A program made the position numbers and the translations under genes. From Mycobacterium sp. IS-1264 (lineage in GTDB: Bacteria > Actinomycetota > Actinomycetes > Mycobacteriales > Mycobacteriaceae): DNA of 64,000 bases. Shown here in pieces: positions 11,601-20,610 of the stretch (positions are counted from its first letter, which is position 1; every line of letters begins with the position of its first letter). Below the pieces are notes generated by a model. It was not told where the DNA came from, did not search any database, and saw nothing but the letters and a program-made list of their open reading frames with translations. Location: positions 124,001 through 188,000 of the forward strand of contig NZ_MBES01000058.1 in assembly GCF_001954195.1 (NCBI RefSeq), read 5' to 3'.

Positions 11601-12353
11601 CAGCTGCTGTCGGCGCACGTGGACCGCGAGGCCGCCGTCCACCGAGCGGGCGATGAATTCGCAGGGCGCATCCTGCTCGGGCTCGAGGAGCGCCGACTGC
11701 AGCCGGTCACAGTGGATTTCGATCAGCATTCACATCTGTTGATTCTCGGAGACAACGAGTGCGGAAAGACGGCGACGCTACGGACCCTGTGCCTCGAGAT
11801 CGTACGCACTAATAGTGCTGCGCAAGCACAACTGTTGATAGTCGATTATCGGCGCTCCCTGCTCGGGGTCATCGAGTCGGAACATCTTGGCGGCTATGCC
11901 ATGTCGCCGGCAGCACTGGGTGCATTGCTGCCCGGTGTCCTCGACGTGTTAAGACAGCGAATGCCCCCTCCGGAGGTGAGCCAGGCGCAGTTGCGAGCCA
12001 GGTCTTGGTGGTCCGGTCCGGATATCTACGTCGTAGTCGACGACTACGACCTGGTCGCGGGCCCGGCCGAGAATCCGCTGGTGGCTATCACCGAGTTTAT
12101 GCCGCATGCACGGGATCTGGGACTGCACCTCGTCGTGGCGCGGCGCAGTGGTGGCGCGGCGCGCGCCCTGTTCGAGCCTCCGCTGGCCGGTCTGCGCGAC
12201 CTCGGTTGCATGGCGCTCGTGATGAGCGGACGTGCAGACGACGGTGCGCTGTTAGGCTGCCGCCCCGTCCGGCTGCCACCGGGTCGCGGTGTTCTGGTCG
12301 CTCGTGCCGGTGACGAACAGCTTGTACAAGTGTTTTGGAGCCCGCCGGCATGA
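8676..12353 (+). CDS. eccC4: ESX-4 FtsK/SpoIIIE-type ATPase EccC4
   Basis: EccC is the motor ATPase that recognises substrates of type VII secretion. Two membrane helices lie near residues 35-85. Three nucleotide-binding domains follow: Walker A motifs GATGSGKS (K443), GAPQSGKS (K775) and a divergent GDNECGKT (K1031), with Walker B strands [18 protein letters not shown] and LLIVDYRRS. The 1225 residues are full length for a single-chain EccC4. GTG at 8676 is selected for its strong upstream GGGAGGGG. An ATG-type start 54 bases upstream is possible but has a weaker site. It heads the eccC4-Rv3446c-like-esxU-esxT operon; no EccE gene is present, as is normal for ESX-4. Confidence 0.94.
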   Translation: MTEVFAPAVRRPAPAVETTDVNIDAPPELQRSSSSGTLVRLAPVFISLGSLGAVAAAFLSGSTMTRSPTFLAFPVMMLGSMIATTVAGRGRRHSGGMEADRVEYLAYLSRLRATVAETAAAQRSSLRWRHPDPETLWTMIGGPRMWERQARDGDFCVVRVGVGTQPLATRLVAPEIPIAELADPVTATALDRFVRAHSTIEEAPIAISLRAATTVTIDGDSGEARGVLRAMVCQLAVLHPPDQLLIVAVISEGNRCHWDWLKWLPHNQHPAALDTLGSARMVYRSPQEAQRALAGTNGPHAVVISDRGQRVAAGVIGDATILEVGAGSTPLAIRDAGETLALERPDQMDALDALICARRLAGYRTEAASRGSEGLGWSDLMGLGDLSRFDPVTAWRSQDRHHRLRVPIGATVDGKSLELDIKEPAENGIGPHGLCVGATGSGKSELLRTVALGMMARNSPEVLNLLLVDFKGGATFLDLARAPHVAAVITNLSDEAPLVARMRDALAGEMNRRQQLLRAAGHGSVAAYEEARRAGLQSAALPTLFIVVDEFSELLSQHPDFADMFVAIGRLGRSLGMHLLLASQRLDEGRLRGLEAHLSYRVCLKTLSASESRIVLGTLDAYQLPNTPGAGYLRCGGGEPIRFQTAFVSGPLSALPTGVTTATRSPSVQPFSTRAAGPITHDAGTSRPPAQTVLGAVLDRLSVHGPPAHQVWLPPLGPTPPLGSLLRDTGSPRGGLIAPIGVVDRPFEQCRAPLMVDLSGAAGNVAIVGAPQSGKSTALRTLVTALAATHDPRQVQFYCLDFGGGTLASLDSLPHVGTVAGRAEPALVARMVAEMESIVRSRDLDRTGAASDSTRQADIFLVVDGWATLRHEFDALEEAITSLAAQGLSFGVHVVLSASRWAEIRPSLKDQIGTRIELRLGDPADSEIDRKRAQQVPRDQPGRGLSHEGLHMLIALPTNPSELARRDGESAAPPIQLLSAHVDREAAVHRAGDEFAGRILLGLEERRLQPVTVDFDQHSHLLILGDNECGKTATLRTLCLEIVRTNSAAQAQLLIVDYRRSLLGVIESEHLGGYAMSPAALGALLPGVLDVLRQRMPPPEVSQAQLRARSWWSGPDIYVVVDDYDLVAGPAENPLVAITEFMPHARDLGLHLVVARRSGGAARALFEPPLAGLRDLGCMALVMSGRADDGALLGCRPVRLPPGRGVLVARAGDEQLVQVFWSPPA

Positions 12354-12360
12354 GCCTATC

Positions 12361-13614
12361 GTGAGCGCTCATCGCGCCATCATCGAGGCCGGGCCGGGCA
12401 CGATCCGCCGATTGTGTTGCGGCTCAACCAAGGTCGCCGACGCCGAGATGACTGAGATCACGAGGACCGCGCTGGAATCGATCGACGATCCGGTGGCACT
12501 TGTGGACGGGCGGCCGGTCGCCGTCGATTCGGTGTGGCGGACCGCGCTGCGGTCGGTGGGCTGCTCGAGGCCGGGCCCACACAAAGCCATGGTCGTGGTG
12601 CACCCGTCGTGGTGGTCAGCGTCGCGCGTCGGCCTGGTGACCGCCGTTGCCAAGGGCCTTGCCGACGATGTGTCCGCACGCCCGCGATCGTGGCTGCTGA
12701 GGCAGTCGTCCAAGCCCGAACCGGAGGCGGCGGTAGTGGTGGAGATCGCCGAACGGCTGGTGTCGATCGCCGGTGTCGACGTCGTCGCCGTACCCCGCCG
12801 AACGGAATCAGGGCTTGTCGCCGATCAGGTGGCGCGTGTCGTCGACGAGATCGCATGCGGGACAACGACGGTCACGCTGATCGACGCGCCGGCCACGGTG
12901 GCCGGGGCAACGGCGCTTTCGACATTGATCGCCGGCGCGCTGCGTAGCAACGGCCGGACGGTCGTGGAGATCGGTGACTCTGCGCTGCCAAGTCTTGCCG
13001 CGTCGGCGCAGCCGTCCTTGTCGGCCCACGACGAGCCGGCCTTATCGCCGTCGAACCCGAAGGTCGGTTCGTACGCGTGGATGCTCAGAGGAATCGGGGC
13101 GGCCGTCGTCGTCCTGGCCGCGGCGGTGCCGGCGGTGGCCTCTGTGGGGCGTCACGGTGTCACGCGCGCGGATACTGCGGCCACGACCTTTCTGGTGGAA
13201 GGCCGGGTAGCGCTGAGGGTGCCGGCGAACTGGCCCACGCAGCGGGTGATTGCAGGACCCGGTTCAGCACGGGTGCAGGTGACGTCGCCATCAGATCCCG
13301 AAGCGGCGTTGCACGTCACACAGTCGCCGGTACCGGAGGAGACGCTGGGCGACACCGCAGAGCGATTGAAACGCGCGATCGATGCCGTGCCCGCCGGGGT
13401 GTTCGTCGACTTCAACCCCTCCGGCAACAGCGCGGGCCGGCCGGCGGTGACCTACCGCGAAGTGCGCGCCAGCCACCAGGTCCGCTGGACCGTGGTGCTG
13501 GACGGAACGGTCCAGATCAGTATCGGATGCCAGAGCCGGCCCGGCAGCGAGGATGCCATCCGGGACGCATGCGAGGAGGCGGTCCGATCCGCCCACGCGA
13601 TCAACGGAACCTAA
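12361..13614 (+). CDS. Type VII secretion-associated protein (Rv3446c-like)
   Basis: This conserved ESX-4 gene has no assigned biochemical function. The 417-residue protein has an N-terminal cytosolic half that looks like an actin/Hsp70-type or dinucleotide-binding fold ([13 protein letters not shown] start, [13 protein letters not shown]). A single membrane helix lies at about residues 240-262 ([20 protein letters not shown]), and a C-terminal extracytoplasmic domain of about 150 residues follows. GTG at 12361 follows the eccC4 stop by seven bases; an in-frame extension upstream lies wholly within eccC4 and is unlikely. Known only by position between eccC4 and esxU in mycobacterial ESX-4 loci. 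Confidence 0.85.
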   Translation: MSAHRAIIEAGPGTIRRLCCGSTKVADAEMTEITRTALESIDDPVALVDGRPVAVDSVWRTALRSVGCSRPGPHKAMVVVHPSWWSASRVGLVTAVAKGLADDVSARPRSWLLRQSSKPEPEAAVVVEIAERLVSIAGVDVVAVPRRTESGLVADQVARVVDEIACGTTTVTLIDAPATVAGATALSTLIAGALRSNGRTVVEIGDSALPSLAASAQPSLSAHDEPALSPSNPKVGSYAWMLRGIGAAVVVLAAAVPAVASVGRHGVTRADTAATTFLVEGRVALRVPANWPTQRVIAGPGSARVQVTSPSDPEAALHVTQSPVPEETLGDTAERLKRAIDAVPAGVFVDFNPSGNSAGRPAVTYREVRASHQVRWTVVLDGTVQISIGCQSRPGSEDAIRDACEEAVRSAHAINGT

Positions 13615-13640
13615 CGGGCGTCCGCATGGTCGTACTTGGT

Positions 13641-13958
13641 ATGGGAACACCGAACACACTGAGCGCCGACTTCGACCTGATGCGCTCCGTCGCGGCGACC
13701 ACCGATGCCCGCAACGAAGAAATCCGGGTGATGCTGCAGGCATTCATCGGCCGCGTGAGCAGTGTGCCGCAGTCGGTGTGGGGTGGGCTCGCCGCCGCGC
13801 GGTTCAAGGATGCGGTCGATCGTTGGAACGCCGAGTCGATGAGGCTCTACCACGTCCTGCACGCAATCGCCGAGACGATTCGGCACAACGAGGCCATGCT
13901 GCAGGAGGCCGGTCAGATTCATGCCGACCACATCGCCGCTGCCGGCGGAAATCTCTGA
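13641..13958 (+). CDS. esxU: WXG100-family ESX-4 substrate EsxU
   Basis: This is a 105-residue helical-hairpin protein of the WXG100 family, secreted by type VII systems as a dimer with a partner, here EsxT. The turn motif is VWGG (W-G-G, a valid WXG). The helices either side lack hydrophobic transmembrane character. Start at ATG 13641 gives [14 protein letters not shown], matching the expected length; an in-frame ATG at 13626 would add five residues and cannot be ruled out. It lies 12 bases upstream of esxT and 26 bases after the Rv3446c-like gene, in one operon. Confidence 0.88.
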   Translation: MGTPNTLSADFDLMRSVAATTDARNEEIRVMLQAFIGRVSSVPQSVWGGLAAARFKDAVDRWNAESMRLYHVLHAIAETIRHNEAMLQEAGQIHADHIAAAGGNL

Positions 13959-13970
13959 GCGGGGCTGTCG

Positions 13971-14267
13971 ATGGATCCGGTGTTGTCGTACAGCTTTGGC
14001 GAAATCGAATTCTCCGTGCGCCAGGAGATTCACGCCACGTCAGCCCGTTTCAATGCTGCGCTGGACGAGCTGAGGTCGCAAATAGCTCCGTTGCAGCAGT
14101 TGTGGACTCGCGAAGCCGCGGCCGCATATCAGGCCGAGCAGCTCAAGTGGCATCAGGCGGCGACGGCGCTCAACGAGATATTGGTCGACCTTGGAAATGC
14201 GGTACGCGACGGCTCGGATGAGGTGGCGGGCGCCGACCGCCGGGCGGCGGGGGCCTGGGGAAGGTAG
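13971..14267 (+). CDS. esxT: WXG100-family ESX-4 substrate EsxT
   Basis: This 98-residue protein is the partner of EsxU and the terminal gene of the ESX-4 operon. Two predicted helices flank a turn around LQQLWTREAAAAYQAEQ. The canonical W-X-G is W-T-R here, with the glycine absent. The protein is otherwise collinear with EsxT of M. tuberculosis, which to my recollection has the same W-T-R. A strong terminator begins 17 bases after the stop. Confidence 0.9.
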   Translation: MDPVLSYSFGEIEFSVRQEIHATSARFNAALDELRSQIAPLQQLWTREAAAAYQAEQLKWHQAATALNEILVDLGNAVRDGSDEVAGADRRAAGAWGR

Positions 14268-14283
14268 CCGGATGCACGAGACT

Positions 14284-14324
14284 CTGTGCGGTCCTGGCGG
14301 AGGAGAGCCGTCAGGACCGCACAG
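14284..14324 (+). terminator. Strong hairpin terminator of the ESX-4 operon
   Basis: CTGTGCGGTCCTGGCGG (14284-14300) pairs with CCGTCAGGACCGCACAG (14308-14324). This is a 17-bp stem with a single G-T position and a 7-base loop, followed by a short T-containing stretch. It lies immediately after esxT and should end eccC4-esxT transcription, separating it from the extra genes downstream. Confidence 0.85.
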
Positions 14325-14402
14325 TCATTTCTACCTGGATTGCGACGCAGTCCTCCGTCGATGGTTTAGCGTCCTGGTCAACGGGTGGGAGGGGGTCCGC
14401 GC

Positions 14403-14936
14403 GTGTCACCAAGAAAACGCGGGTGGGTCCTGGGTTTGCTGATTCTCGTCATCGGTATCGGCGGAGGTTGGCTTCTGGCGGGCCATACCGCATTGGATAC
14501 CAGCTCGTCCTCGCCTACGGGCGCGACGCCTTCTACCGAGACGATCACTGTCACCGTGCCTGACAACGCCGTACAGGTCGGCCCTGATCAAACCGTCCAT
14601 AAAGACAACGTCGAGATTCCTGACACCGCTTTCGAGAAGATGCATGCACCTCCGGCTTCAGCGGTCTCGACATGGGGACCGCTGATCGTCGGTGTCCTAG
14701 CGGCTATCGGGGCATCCCTGGGCGTATTCGTCACATTGCTCCAAAAGAACAGGTCCGATAACCGTAGTGAGTGGTGGCGGCGTACCACGTGGGCGTTTGA
14801 GCGCACCTTCAGCGTTAACGACGCGGAAGCCACACTGGGCTGGAAGGTGCTCGGTACGCTCATGCGCTCTACCCTGGCTACTAGTGATGATTCTGAGATT
14901 GTGCAGGTAATCGCAGAGCAAGTGGCGCTCGGCTGA
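14403..14936 (+). CDS. Unrecognised two-helix membrane protein
   Basis: I do not recognise this 177-residue protein. The first ~30 residues are a basic start and a hydrophobic helix (WVLGLLILVIGIGGGWLLAG). A Ser/Thr-rich, probably extracytoplasmic segment follows (residues 35-90). A second hydrophobic helix (about 100-120, WGPLIVGVLAAIGASLGVFVTLL) leads to a charged C-terminal domain with tryptophans (SEWWRRTTWAFERTF). GTG 14403 is preferred because of the GGGAGGGGG site just upstream. It lies between the ESX-4 terminator and rplM, where I know of no gene in M. tuberculosis, and it precedes a small ORF with its own ribosome site. The tail resembles SHOCT/phage-like helper proteins only loosely. 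Confidence 0.7.
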   Translation: MSPRKRGWVLGLLILVIGIGGGWLLAGHTALDTSSSSPTGATPSTETITVTVPDNAVQVGPDQTVHKDNVEIPDTAFEKMHAPPASAVSTWGPLIVGVLAAIGASLGVFVTLLQKNRSDNRSEWWRRTTWAFERTFSVNDAEATLGWKVLGTLMRSTLATSDDSEIVQVIAEQVALG

Positions 14937-14952
14937 CCGGACAGGAGGGTCC

Positions 14953-15102
14953 GTGACAACAACGTCGCAAACGGAGAACGACCGTCGCAAGCAAGAGCGG
15001 AGCCTCGACGTCCGTAAGGCCGCCGCGCAGGCCGCGGTAGCTGCCAGCGAAAATACGGGCCGTGAGGTTGATCCGCGGGTCAAGGAACTCGCCGAGTCGT
15101 AG
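14953..15102 (+). CDS. Small 49-residue hydrophilic protein
   Basis: A short frame starts with GTG at 14953 and stops at TAG 15100-15102. AGGAGGG (14943-14949) sits at ideal distance, which is the main support. The product is highly charged and helical (many Lys, Arg, Glu and Ala), with no membrane segment. It follows the membrane-protein gene by 16 bases and is probably cotranscribed with it. The function is unknown. It could be a small partner or regulator of the upstream protein. Confidence 0.6.
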   Translation: MTTTSQTENDRRKQERSLDVRKAAAQAAVAASENTGREVDPRVKELAES

Positions 15103-15355
15103 CAATTGAAAGCGGGCGTCGGTCAGTCCTCGTGTGATGCCGCAGCCAGAACCGTTAACGCCCTCAAACTGATCTACCGCCGCCAGTCTGCCCATTTTGA
15201 CCTGCGGGGATGCGGGTCGGTAAGCTGCTCGGTTGGCGTGCGGTACGCCAGGGCCTCGGGTCAATGTCGGTCGCCGAGATCAAGCCCCACCGTCAACGCC
15301 TGACCGATACCCGGGTCACACCGGGATCCACCTCGAGAAGAAGAAGGTAAGCGCT
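15103..15355 (+). promoter_or_regulatory. Upstream region of rplM
   Basis: This 253-base non-coding region lies before the ribosomal protein operon rplM-rpsI and should hold its promoter and leader. A purine-rich GAGAAGAAGAAGG at 15335-15347 is the ribosome site. I see no recognised L13 leader structure. Confidence 0.45.
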
Positions 15356-15799
15356 GTGCCCACATACGCGCCCAAGGCGGGTGACACCACGAGGTCGTGG
15401 TACGTCATCGACGCCACGGACGTGGTGCTTGGCCGCCTTGCCGTCGCGGCAGCCACCCTGCTGCGCGGTAAGCACAAGCCGACGTTCGCTCCCAATGTCG
15501 ATGGCGGCGACTTCGTCATCGTCATCAACGCCGACAAGGTCGCCATCAGCGGCGACAAGCTGCAGAACAAGCTGGCCTTCACCCACTCGGGGTATCCCGG
15601 CGGCCTGCACAAGCGCACGATCGGCGAGCTGATGGAAAAGCACCCGACCCGCGTCGTGGAAAAGGCGATCGTCGGCATGCTGCCCAAGAACAAGCTCAGC
15701 CGTCAGATCCAGCGCAAGCTCCATGTCTACGCGGGCCCGGAGCATCCCCACATCGCACAAAAGCCGGTTCCGTACGAGATCAAGCAGGTGGCCCAGTGA
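15356..15799 (+). CDS. rplM: 50S ribosomal protein L13
   Basis: This is ribosomal protein L13 of the large subunit (147 residues, full length). It shows [21 protein letters not shown] at the N-terminus, the [12 protein letters not shown] motif and the YPGGLHKRT loop. GTG at 15356 gives the family N-terminus and follows a GAAGAAGAAGG ribosome site; the open frame upstream is non-coding leader. Its stop overlaps the rpsI start by four bases. Confidence 0.97.
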   Translation: MPTYAPKAGDTTRSWYVIDATDVVLGRLAVAAATLLRGKHKPTFAPNVDGGDFVIVINADKVAISGDKLQNKLAFTHSGYPGGLHKRTIGELMEKHPTRVVEKAIVGMLPKNKLSRQIQRKLHVYAGPEHPHIAQKPVPYEIKQVAQ

Positions 15800-16293
15800 C
15801 CGAAACAACCGAGGCCGTCGAGACCGCGGCGACCCCAGAAACCCCGGAAACCCCCGCCGCTCCGGCCGAGACCCCGGCGGCCAAGCCCAGCGAACCGTTC
15901 GTGTTCGAGCGGCCGATCCAGACCGTCGGCCGCCGCAAGGAGGCCGTGGTGCGGGTCCGCATCGTGCCCGGCACCGGCAAGTTCGACCTCAACGGCCGCA
16001 GCCTCGAGGACTACTTCCCCAACAAGGTGCACCAGCAGCTGATCAAGGCCCCGCTGGTCACCGTCGATCGGGTGGAGAGCTTCGACATCTTCGCGCTGCT
16101 GCACGGCGGGGGCCCGTCTGGTCAGGCCGGCGCGCTGCGCCTGGGCATCGCCCGGGCGTTGATCTTGGCCTCGCCGGAGGACCGGCCGGCTCTGAAGAAG
16201 GCCGGGTTCCTCACCCGTGACCCGCGTGCCACCGAGCGCAAGAAGTACGGCTTGAAGAAGGCGCGCAAGGCGCCGCAGTACAGCAAGCGCTGA
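15796..16293 (+). CDS. rpsI: 30S ribosomal protein S9
   Basis: This is ribosomal protein S9 of the small subunit, whose C-terminal tail reaches the P-site tRNA. The core begins near residue 43 ([13 protein letters not shown]) and ends with the conserved [11 protein letters not shown] tail. An N-terminal extension of about 40 residues rich in Pro, Ala, Glu and Thr is typical of actinobacterial S9. GTG 15796 overlaps the rplM stop (GTGA), giving coupled translation. Confidence 0.97.
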   Translation: MTETTEAVETAATPETPETPAAPAETPAAKPSEPFVFERPIQTVGRRKEAVVRVRIVPGTGKFDLNGRSLEDYFPNKVHQQLIKAPLVTVDRVESFDIFALLHGGGPSGQAGALRLGIARALILASPEDRPALKKAGFLTRDPRATERKKYGLKKARKAPQYSKR

Positions 16294-16305
16294 TCACCGA
16301 TCACT

Positions 16306-16380
16306 TTCTGGCCGCAACCGTGCATCTACTGCACCTTTAGCGGCGTGTCCGCGCGCAAACACGCACGGTTTCGTCCAGAA
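16306..16380 (+). terminator. Long imperfect inverted repeat between rpsI and glmM
   Basis: TTCTGGCCGCAACCGTGC (16306-16323) pairs with GCACGGTTTCGTCCAGAA (16363-16380) at 16 of 18 positions, enclosing a 39-base loop that can itself form a small GC-rich hairpin. It begins 12 bases after the rpsI stop and ends 53 bases before glmM. It could end rplM-rpsI transcription or act as a leader structure for glmM. The pairing is seen; the role is inferred. Confidence 0.6.
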
Positions 16381-16433
16381 ATGAACGGGCATGTGTTAGG
16401 TGCACGACCGTCAACTGTGAGAGGTTTATCCGC

Positions 16434-17771
16434 ATGGGTCGACTATTCGGCACCGACGGCGTTCGCGGGGTCGCCAATCGTGAGTTGACCGCCGAGCTGG
16501 CGTTGGCGCTGGGCTCGGCGGCTGCGCGGCGACTGGCGAGCGCGGCGGGACCGGGCCGCCGAGTCGCCGTGATCGGTCGCGACCCGCGAGCCAGCGGCGA
16601 AATGTTGGAGGCGGCGGTGATCGCAGGCCTGACCAGCGAGGGCGTGGACGCGCTGCGGGTGGGGGTGCTGCCGACCCCCGCGGTGGCCTACCTGACCGGC
16701 GCCTACGACGCCGACTTCGGGGTGATGATCTCGGCGTCGCACAACCCGATGCCCGACAACGGCATCAAGATCTTCGGCCCCGGCGGCCACAAGCTGGACG
16801 ACGACACCGAGGACCAGATCGAAGAACTGGTCGCGGCCGGGCCCGGGCTGCGCCAGGTCGGCGCCGGGATCGGCCGTGTTCTCGACGCCGAGGATGCGGC
16901 CGACCGCTACCTGCGCCACGTCGGCAAGGTCAGCACCGCACCGCTCGACGGCCTGACCGTGGTCGTCGACTGCGCCCACGGCGCGGCGTCGGTGGCCGCA
17001 CCGCGCGCCTATCGCGCGGCCGGCGCCCGGGTCATCCCGATCCACGCCGAGCCCAACGGACTGAACATCAACGACGGCTGCGGCTCGACGCACCTGGATT
17101 CGCTGCGGGCGGCCGTCATCGACCACCGCGCCGATCTGGGCCTGGCGCACGACGGCGACGCCGACCGGTGCCTGGCGATCGATGCCAACGGCGAACTCGT
17201 CGACGGCGACGCGATCATGGTCGTGCTTGCGCACGCGATGCAGGAGGCCGGCGAGCTGGCCTCGAACACGTTGGTGACCACGGTGATGAGCAATCTGGGC
17301 CTGCACCTGGCCATGCGCTCGGCCGGGATTACGGTGCGCACCACCGCCGTCGGCGACCGCTATGTCCTGGAGGCGTTGCGGGCCGGCGAGTACAGCCTCG
17401 GCGGCGAGCAATCCGGCCACATCGTGATGCCCGCGCTGGGCTCGACCGGCGATGGCATCGTCACCGGCCTGCGGCTGATGACCCGCATGGTGCAGACCGG
17501 CAAGTCGCTGGCCGACCTTGCCTCGCAGATGCAGACGTTGCCGCAGGTGCTGATCAACGTCGAGGTCGCCGACAAGGCCGCCGCCGCCGCGGCGCCCGCG
17601 GTGCAGGCCGCGGTGGAGCGGGCCAAAGCGGAGCTCGGTGATACCGGGCGAATTCTGTTGCGCCCCTCGGGAACTGAACCGATGATCCGCGTGATGGTGG
17701 AAGCGCCCGAAGTGGACGTGGCTCGGCACGTCGCCACCCAAGTCGCCGAAGCGGTGAGCGCTCAGGGCTGA
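16434..17771 (+). CDS. glmM: Phosphoglucosamine mutase
   Basis: This enzyme converts glucosamine-6-phosphate to glucosamine-1-phosphate, the step after GlmS toward UDP-GlcNAc for peptidoglycan. The phosphorylated serine is S102 in [13 protein letters not shown]. The magnesium site is DGDADR (residues 240-245). The sugar-binding loop GEQSGH and the phosphate-binding [12 protein letters not shown] near the C-terminus are present. It is full length (445 residues), with the conserved [12 protein letters not shown] start. glmS lies about 4.7 kb downstream. Confidence 0.97.
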   Translation: MGRLFGTDGVRGVANRELTAELALALGSAAARRLASAAGPGRRVAVIGRDPRASGEMLEAAVIAGLTSEGVDALRVGVLPTPAVAYLTGAYDADFGVMISASHNPMPDNGIKIFGPGGHKLDDDTEDQIEELVAAGPGLRQVGAGIGRVLDAEDAADRYLRHVGKVSTAPLDGLTVVVDCAHGAASVAAPRAYRAAGARVIPIHAEPNGLNINDGCGSTHLDSLRAAVIDHRADLGLAHDGDADRCLAIDANGELVDGDAIMVVLAHAMQEAGELASNTLVTTVMSNLGLHLAMRSAGITVRTTAVGDRYVLEALRAGEYSLGGEQSGHIVMPALGSTGDGIVTGLRLMTRMVQTGKSLADLASQMQTLPQVLINVEVADKAAAAAAPAVQAAVERAKAELGDTGRILLRPSGTEPMIRVMVEAPEVDVARHVATQVAEAVSAQG

Positions 17772-17817
17772 TCCGCTATCCGGGAACCCCGACGGGGGAT
17801 CCCGCGTCGGATTAGGC

Positions 17818-18147
17818 ATGAGATTCGATAGTCCAGGACGACACAACGCTTTTACCCGCACCGGGGTCGACGTCGCCGCGGTGCATAGGGTCGCCGACCA
17901 ATTGCGCGGTGCCGCCGAGCTGGTCGACGCCGCGGTGAGTGACCACCTGGCCGGGCTGGCGTTCGGCGGCGCCACCGCGGGGCGGGCGCACACCGCGCGC
18001 GGCGACGCTTTGCGCGGCCAGTTGGAGCAACTTGTGGCGCAGTTGTCGCAGTGGTCGCGGGCGTCCGTCGCGATCGCTGTGGCCCTGCGGTCGGGCGCCG
18101 AACGCTATGCCGACGCCGAGTTGTATGCCGCAGCGCAGATCGCCTGA
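17818..18147 (+). CDS. Small helical protein, Rv3440c-like, possible type VII substrate partner
   Basis: This 109-residue protein has no signal peptide or membrane helix. Its size, alanine-rich helical composition and conserved glycine turn (LAGLAFGGATAGRAH) resemble EspC/WXG100-sized proteins exported by type VII systems. It ends only two bases before the GTG of the larger Rv3439c-like gene, so the two are almost certainly cotranslated. The position corresponds to M. tuberculosis Rv3440c. Assignment to secretion is inferred from size, helix-turn-helix layout and neighbours. Confidence 0.7.
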   Translation: MRFDSPGRHNAFTRTGVDVAAVHRVADQLRGAAELVDAAVSDHLAGLAFGGATAGRAHTARGDALRGQLEQLVAQLSQWSRASVAIAVALRSGAERYADAELYAAAQIA

Positions 18148-18149
18148 TA

Positions 18150-19520
18150 GTGGGCGATCGTTTGGATGTAGCCGAGCGCCTTGCCGAGGGCCGGCTCGCC
18201 GTCGAGCACACGCAAACATACGTGCGCGCTTGCCAGGCGCTGGGTTACGAAGAGTCCGACCTCACGTCGAACCCCAGCCAGATCCGCGACGGGTACGGAA
18301 CCGAAGACGGCCTGAATCTTCACGCGCTCGACCGTGATTGCGCGGAGCTGCGGGCCGCGGGCGACGCAGTGACGGAAGGGCTGCGCATGCAGCGCGCCCA
18401 GCTCGGCGAGCTGGCGGCGGCCTGGACGGGACCCGGGGGAGACGCGGCGCTCGCGTTTCTGCAGCGTCATTGCGATGAAGCAGCCACCCTTGCGACCGAA
18501 GTGCGCGCTGCGGCCCAGCGATGCGAGTCGCTGCGCGACAACTTGTGGTGTCTGGTCGACGCAAAGGTCGCGACTGCCGTCGCCATCGACGATCGCACGG
18601 CGGCGCAGCGCCCGACTTGGTTGGCCGCCGCCGCTTCCCTCACGACCGGGGCCGGGGATCGGTGGACCGCCGCGGAGATCGTCCGGGAGCAGGTGAAACC
18701 CTACGTGGACAACGACATTCGCAACGAGTGGGTGAGCTCGATGCGCTCGTCGCTCGCCGGGGTCGCTGCGTCCTACGACATGGTCACCGACAGGATGGCC
18801 GCCACGCCGGTCGTGTACTTCGAGCTTCCCGGCGACCTCGGCCCCGGCTGGCAGCCGGTCGCGCCGGTCCCGCCGGGCGCGCCCGCTCTGCCCGCTCCGC
18901 CCGCGGCGGCTGTGGTAACACCGGCCGCTGCGGCACCGCCCGCGGTCGCACCCGCCGCCGCGGCACCGCCGGCGGCCCCTGCCGCGGCACCGCCGACTGA
19001 TCTCGCTCCGCTACCGGATTTGGGAACGTCGCTTGGTGGTGCTTCGGGGATGCCCAGCGGCGCGGGAGATCTCGGCGGACTGAGCGGTCTTGGCGGCCTG
19101 GGCGGACTCGCCAGCCGAATCGTCGGTGCGATGGGTGGGCTGTTGGGGTCGGCGGGCGATGCGCATGGCGGCGAAGACCCATTCGACGAGGATGCGTTCG
19201 GCGAGGATCCGTTCCATCCGGACGATGAGCGCGACGATTCCGACGACCGGACCGATGACGACGCGGAAGAATCCGAGCCGCCCGAAAAGGGCGACAAGGC
19301 CGCCGGGGATAAACCGGTTGACGCAGCGTTCGAAGCGCCCCCACCGGTGGGCGCGCCGCCGGTTGAAGCGCCGCCACCGGCTGACACGCTCCCGCCGGCC
19401 GAAGCGCCGCCGGGTGAACCGCCGCCGGCGGCCGCGCCCGCACCGGCCGCTGGACCGCCGACCGACGGATCAACCCCCTGCCAGATCGCCGCCGATCAGC
19501 TTCCGCAGGCGGGACAGTGA
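18150..19520 (+). CDS. Ala/Pro-rich protein with WXG-like N-terminal domain (Rv3439c-like)
   Basis: This 456-residue protein has two parts. Residues 1-225 are a helical domain with a W-T-G turn (W92-G94 in AAAWTGPGGDAALAFL), like the hairpins of WXG/PPE-type substrates. Residues 230-295 are a Pro/Ala-rich linker, 300-340 are glycine/leucine-rich (LGGLSGLGGLGGLASRIVGAMGG), 350-390 are strongly acidic with Asp/Glu runs, and a second proline-rich tail runs to a short amphipathic end. There is no signal peptide. GTG 18150 lies two bases after the upstream stop. The layout suits a type VII exported protein paired with the gene before it; no enzymatic domain is visible. Confidence 0.7.
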   Translation: MGDRLDVAERLAEGRLAVEHTQTYVRACQALGYEESDLTSNPSQIRDGYGTEDGLNLHALDRDCAELRAAGDAVTEGLRMQRAQLGELAAAWTGPGGDAALAFLQRHCDEAATLATEVRAAAQRCESLRDNLWCLVDAKVATAVAIDDRTAAQRPTWLAAAASLTTGAGDRWTAAEIVREQVKPYVDNDIRNEWVSSMRSSLAGVAASYDMVTDRMAATPVVYFELPGDLGPGWQPVAPVPPGAPALPAPPAAAVVTPAAAAPPAVAPAAAAPPAAPAAAPPTDLAPLPDLGTSLGGASGMPSGAGDLGGLSGLGGLGGLASRIVGAMGGLLGSAGDAHGGEDPFDEDAFGEDPFHPDDERDDSDDRTDDDAEESEPPEKGDKAAGDKPVDAAFEAPPPVGAPPVEAPPPADTLPPAEAPPGEPPPAAAPAPAAGPPTDGSTPCQIAADQLPQAGQ

Positions 19521-19524
19521 GTGC

Positions 19525-20568
19525 TCAGGAGGGCCGCAGCTGGAGCGCTTCCTCGACGAAGCGCACGGACTCTTCGGCGTCGGTCGCCATCGGGCTTACC
19601 AACAGCGTCGTGACGCCGGATTCGGCGAAGGCGGCCAGGCGCTCGGCGATGAAGCCGCGCGGTCCGACGAGCGACATCCCGCGCACCAATTCGTCGGGCA
19701 CCAAGTCGATCGCCTCACGCTTGCGGCCGGAGAGATACAGCGCCTGGATCTTGTCCGCGACCTCGCCGTATCCGTAGCGCGTCGCGAGGTTGTGGTAGAA
19801 GTTGCGGCCCTTGGCACCCATTCCGCCGAGATAGAGGGCTAGCTGCGGCTTGGCCCACGCCAGCCGGTCGTCGACATTCTCGCCGATGGCCAGCGACGCG
19901 TGCACCATGACGTCTAACGGTCCCAGAGCCGGATCCCGTTTTGCGGCACCGGCTTTCAGCGCTTCGCCCCAGACCGAGTCGGCCTTCTCGGGAAGATAGA
20001 AGACCGGCTGCCAGCCCTCGGCGATCTCGGCGGTGAGCTCGACGTTCTTCGGTCCCAGCGCCGCGATCGTTATTGGAATACGTTCGCGCACAGGATGATT
20101 GATCAGTTGCAAGGGTTTACCCAAGCCCGTTCCGCGATCCGCGGGCAGCGGGAGCTGATAGTACTTGCCGTCGTATTGCACCCGCTCGCGGCGCCACACC
20201 TTCCGGCAGATCTCCACGACCTCGCGGGTGCGGCCCAGCGGGGCGTCGAACGGGACGCCGTGAAACCCCTCCATCACCTGAGGCCCCGACGTGCCGATGC
20301 CAAGACGGAACCGGCCGTCGGACACGAAGTCCAGGCCCGCGGCGGTCATCGCCAGCAACGACGGCGTGCGGATGTAGATGGGAACCACGCCGGTGGCCAA
20401 TTCGACGGTGTTGGTCTTGGCGGCCAGGTACCCGAGTTGGCTGATGGCGTCGTAGGAATACGCCTCGGCCACCACCGCGATGTCGATGCCTTCTTTCTCA
20501 AGTTCGACGACGCGGTCGACGGCCTCTTTAAACCCGCCCGAATAATCCAGAGCGATCCCGATTCGCAT
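19525..20568 (-). CDS. LLM-class F420-dependent oxidoreductase
   Basis: This is a luciferase-like TIM-barrel flavin/F420 oxidoreductase (347 residues), probably using reduced coenzyme F420. Family features include the MRIGIALDYSGGF start, GRFRLGIGTSGPQV (residues ~87-100), and the IPITIAALGPKNVELTAEIAEGW motif in the substrate/cofactor pocket. It resembles M. tuberculosis Rv3520c in length and motifs, although that gene lies elsewhere. The start is ATG 20568; a TTG one codon upstream is not needed. The substrate is unknown. Its 3' end is four bases from the convergent Rv3439c-like gene. Confidence 0.85.
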   Translation of the reverse strand: MRIGIALDYSGGFKEAVDRVVELEKEGIDIAVVAEAYSYDAISQLGYLAAKTNTVELATGVVPIYIRTPSLLAMTAAGLDFVSDGRFRLGIGTSGPQVMEGFHGVPFDAPLGRTREVVEICRKVWRRERVQYDGKYYQLPLPADRGTGLGKPLQLINHPVRERIPITIAALGPKNVELTAEIAEGWQPVFYLPEKADSVWGEALKAGAAKRDPALGPLDVMVHASLAIGENVDDRLAWAKPQLALYLGGMGAKGRNFYHNLATRYGYGEVADKIQALYLSGRKREAIDLVPDELVRGMSLVGPRGFIAERLAAFAESGVTTLLVSPMATDAEESVRFVEEALQLRPS

Positions 20569-20610
20569 CAACGATGCATACCACGAGGTGAATTTCGCTC
20601 GACGTGGACC

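Noticed and set aside
15103..15355. L13 autoregulatory leader before rplM
   Set aside because: I could not identify a matching conserved secondary structure by eye, so no riboregulator is claimed.
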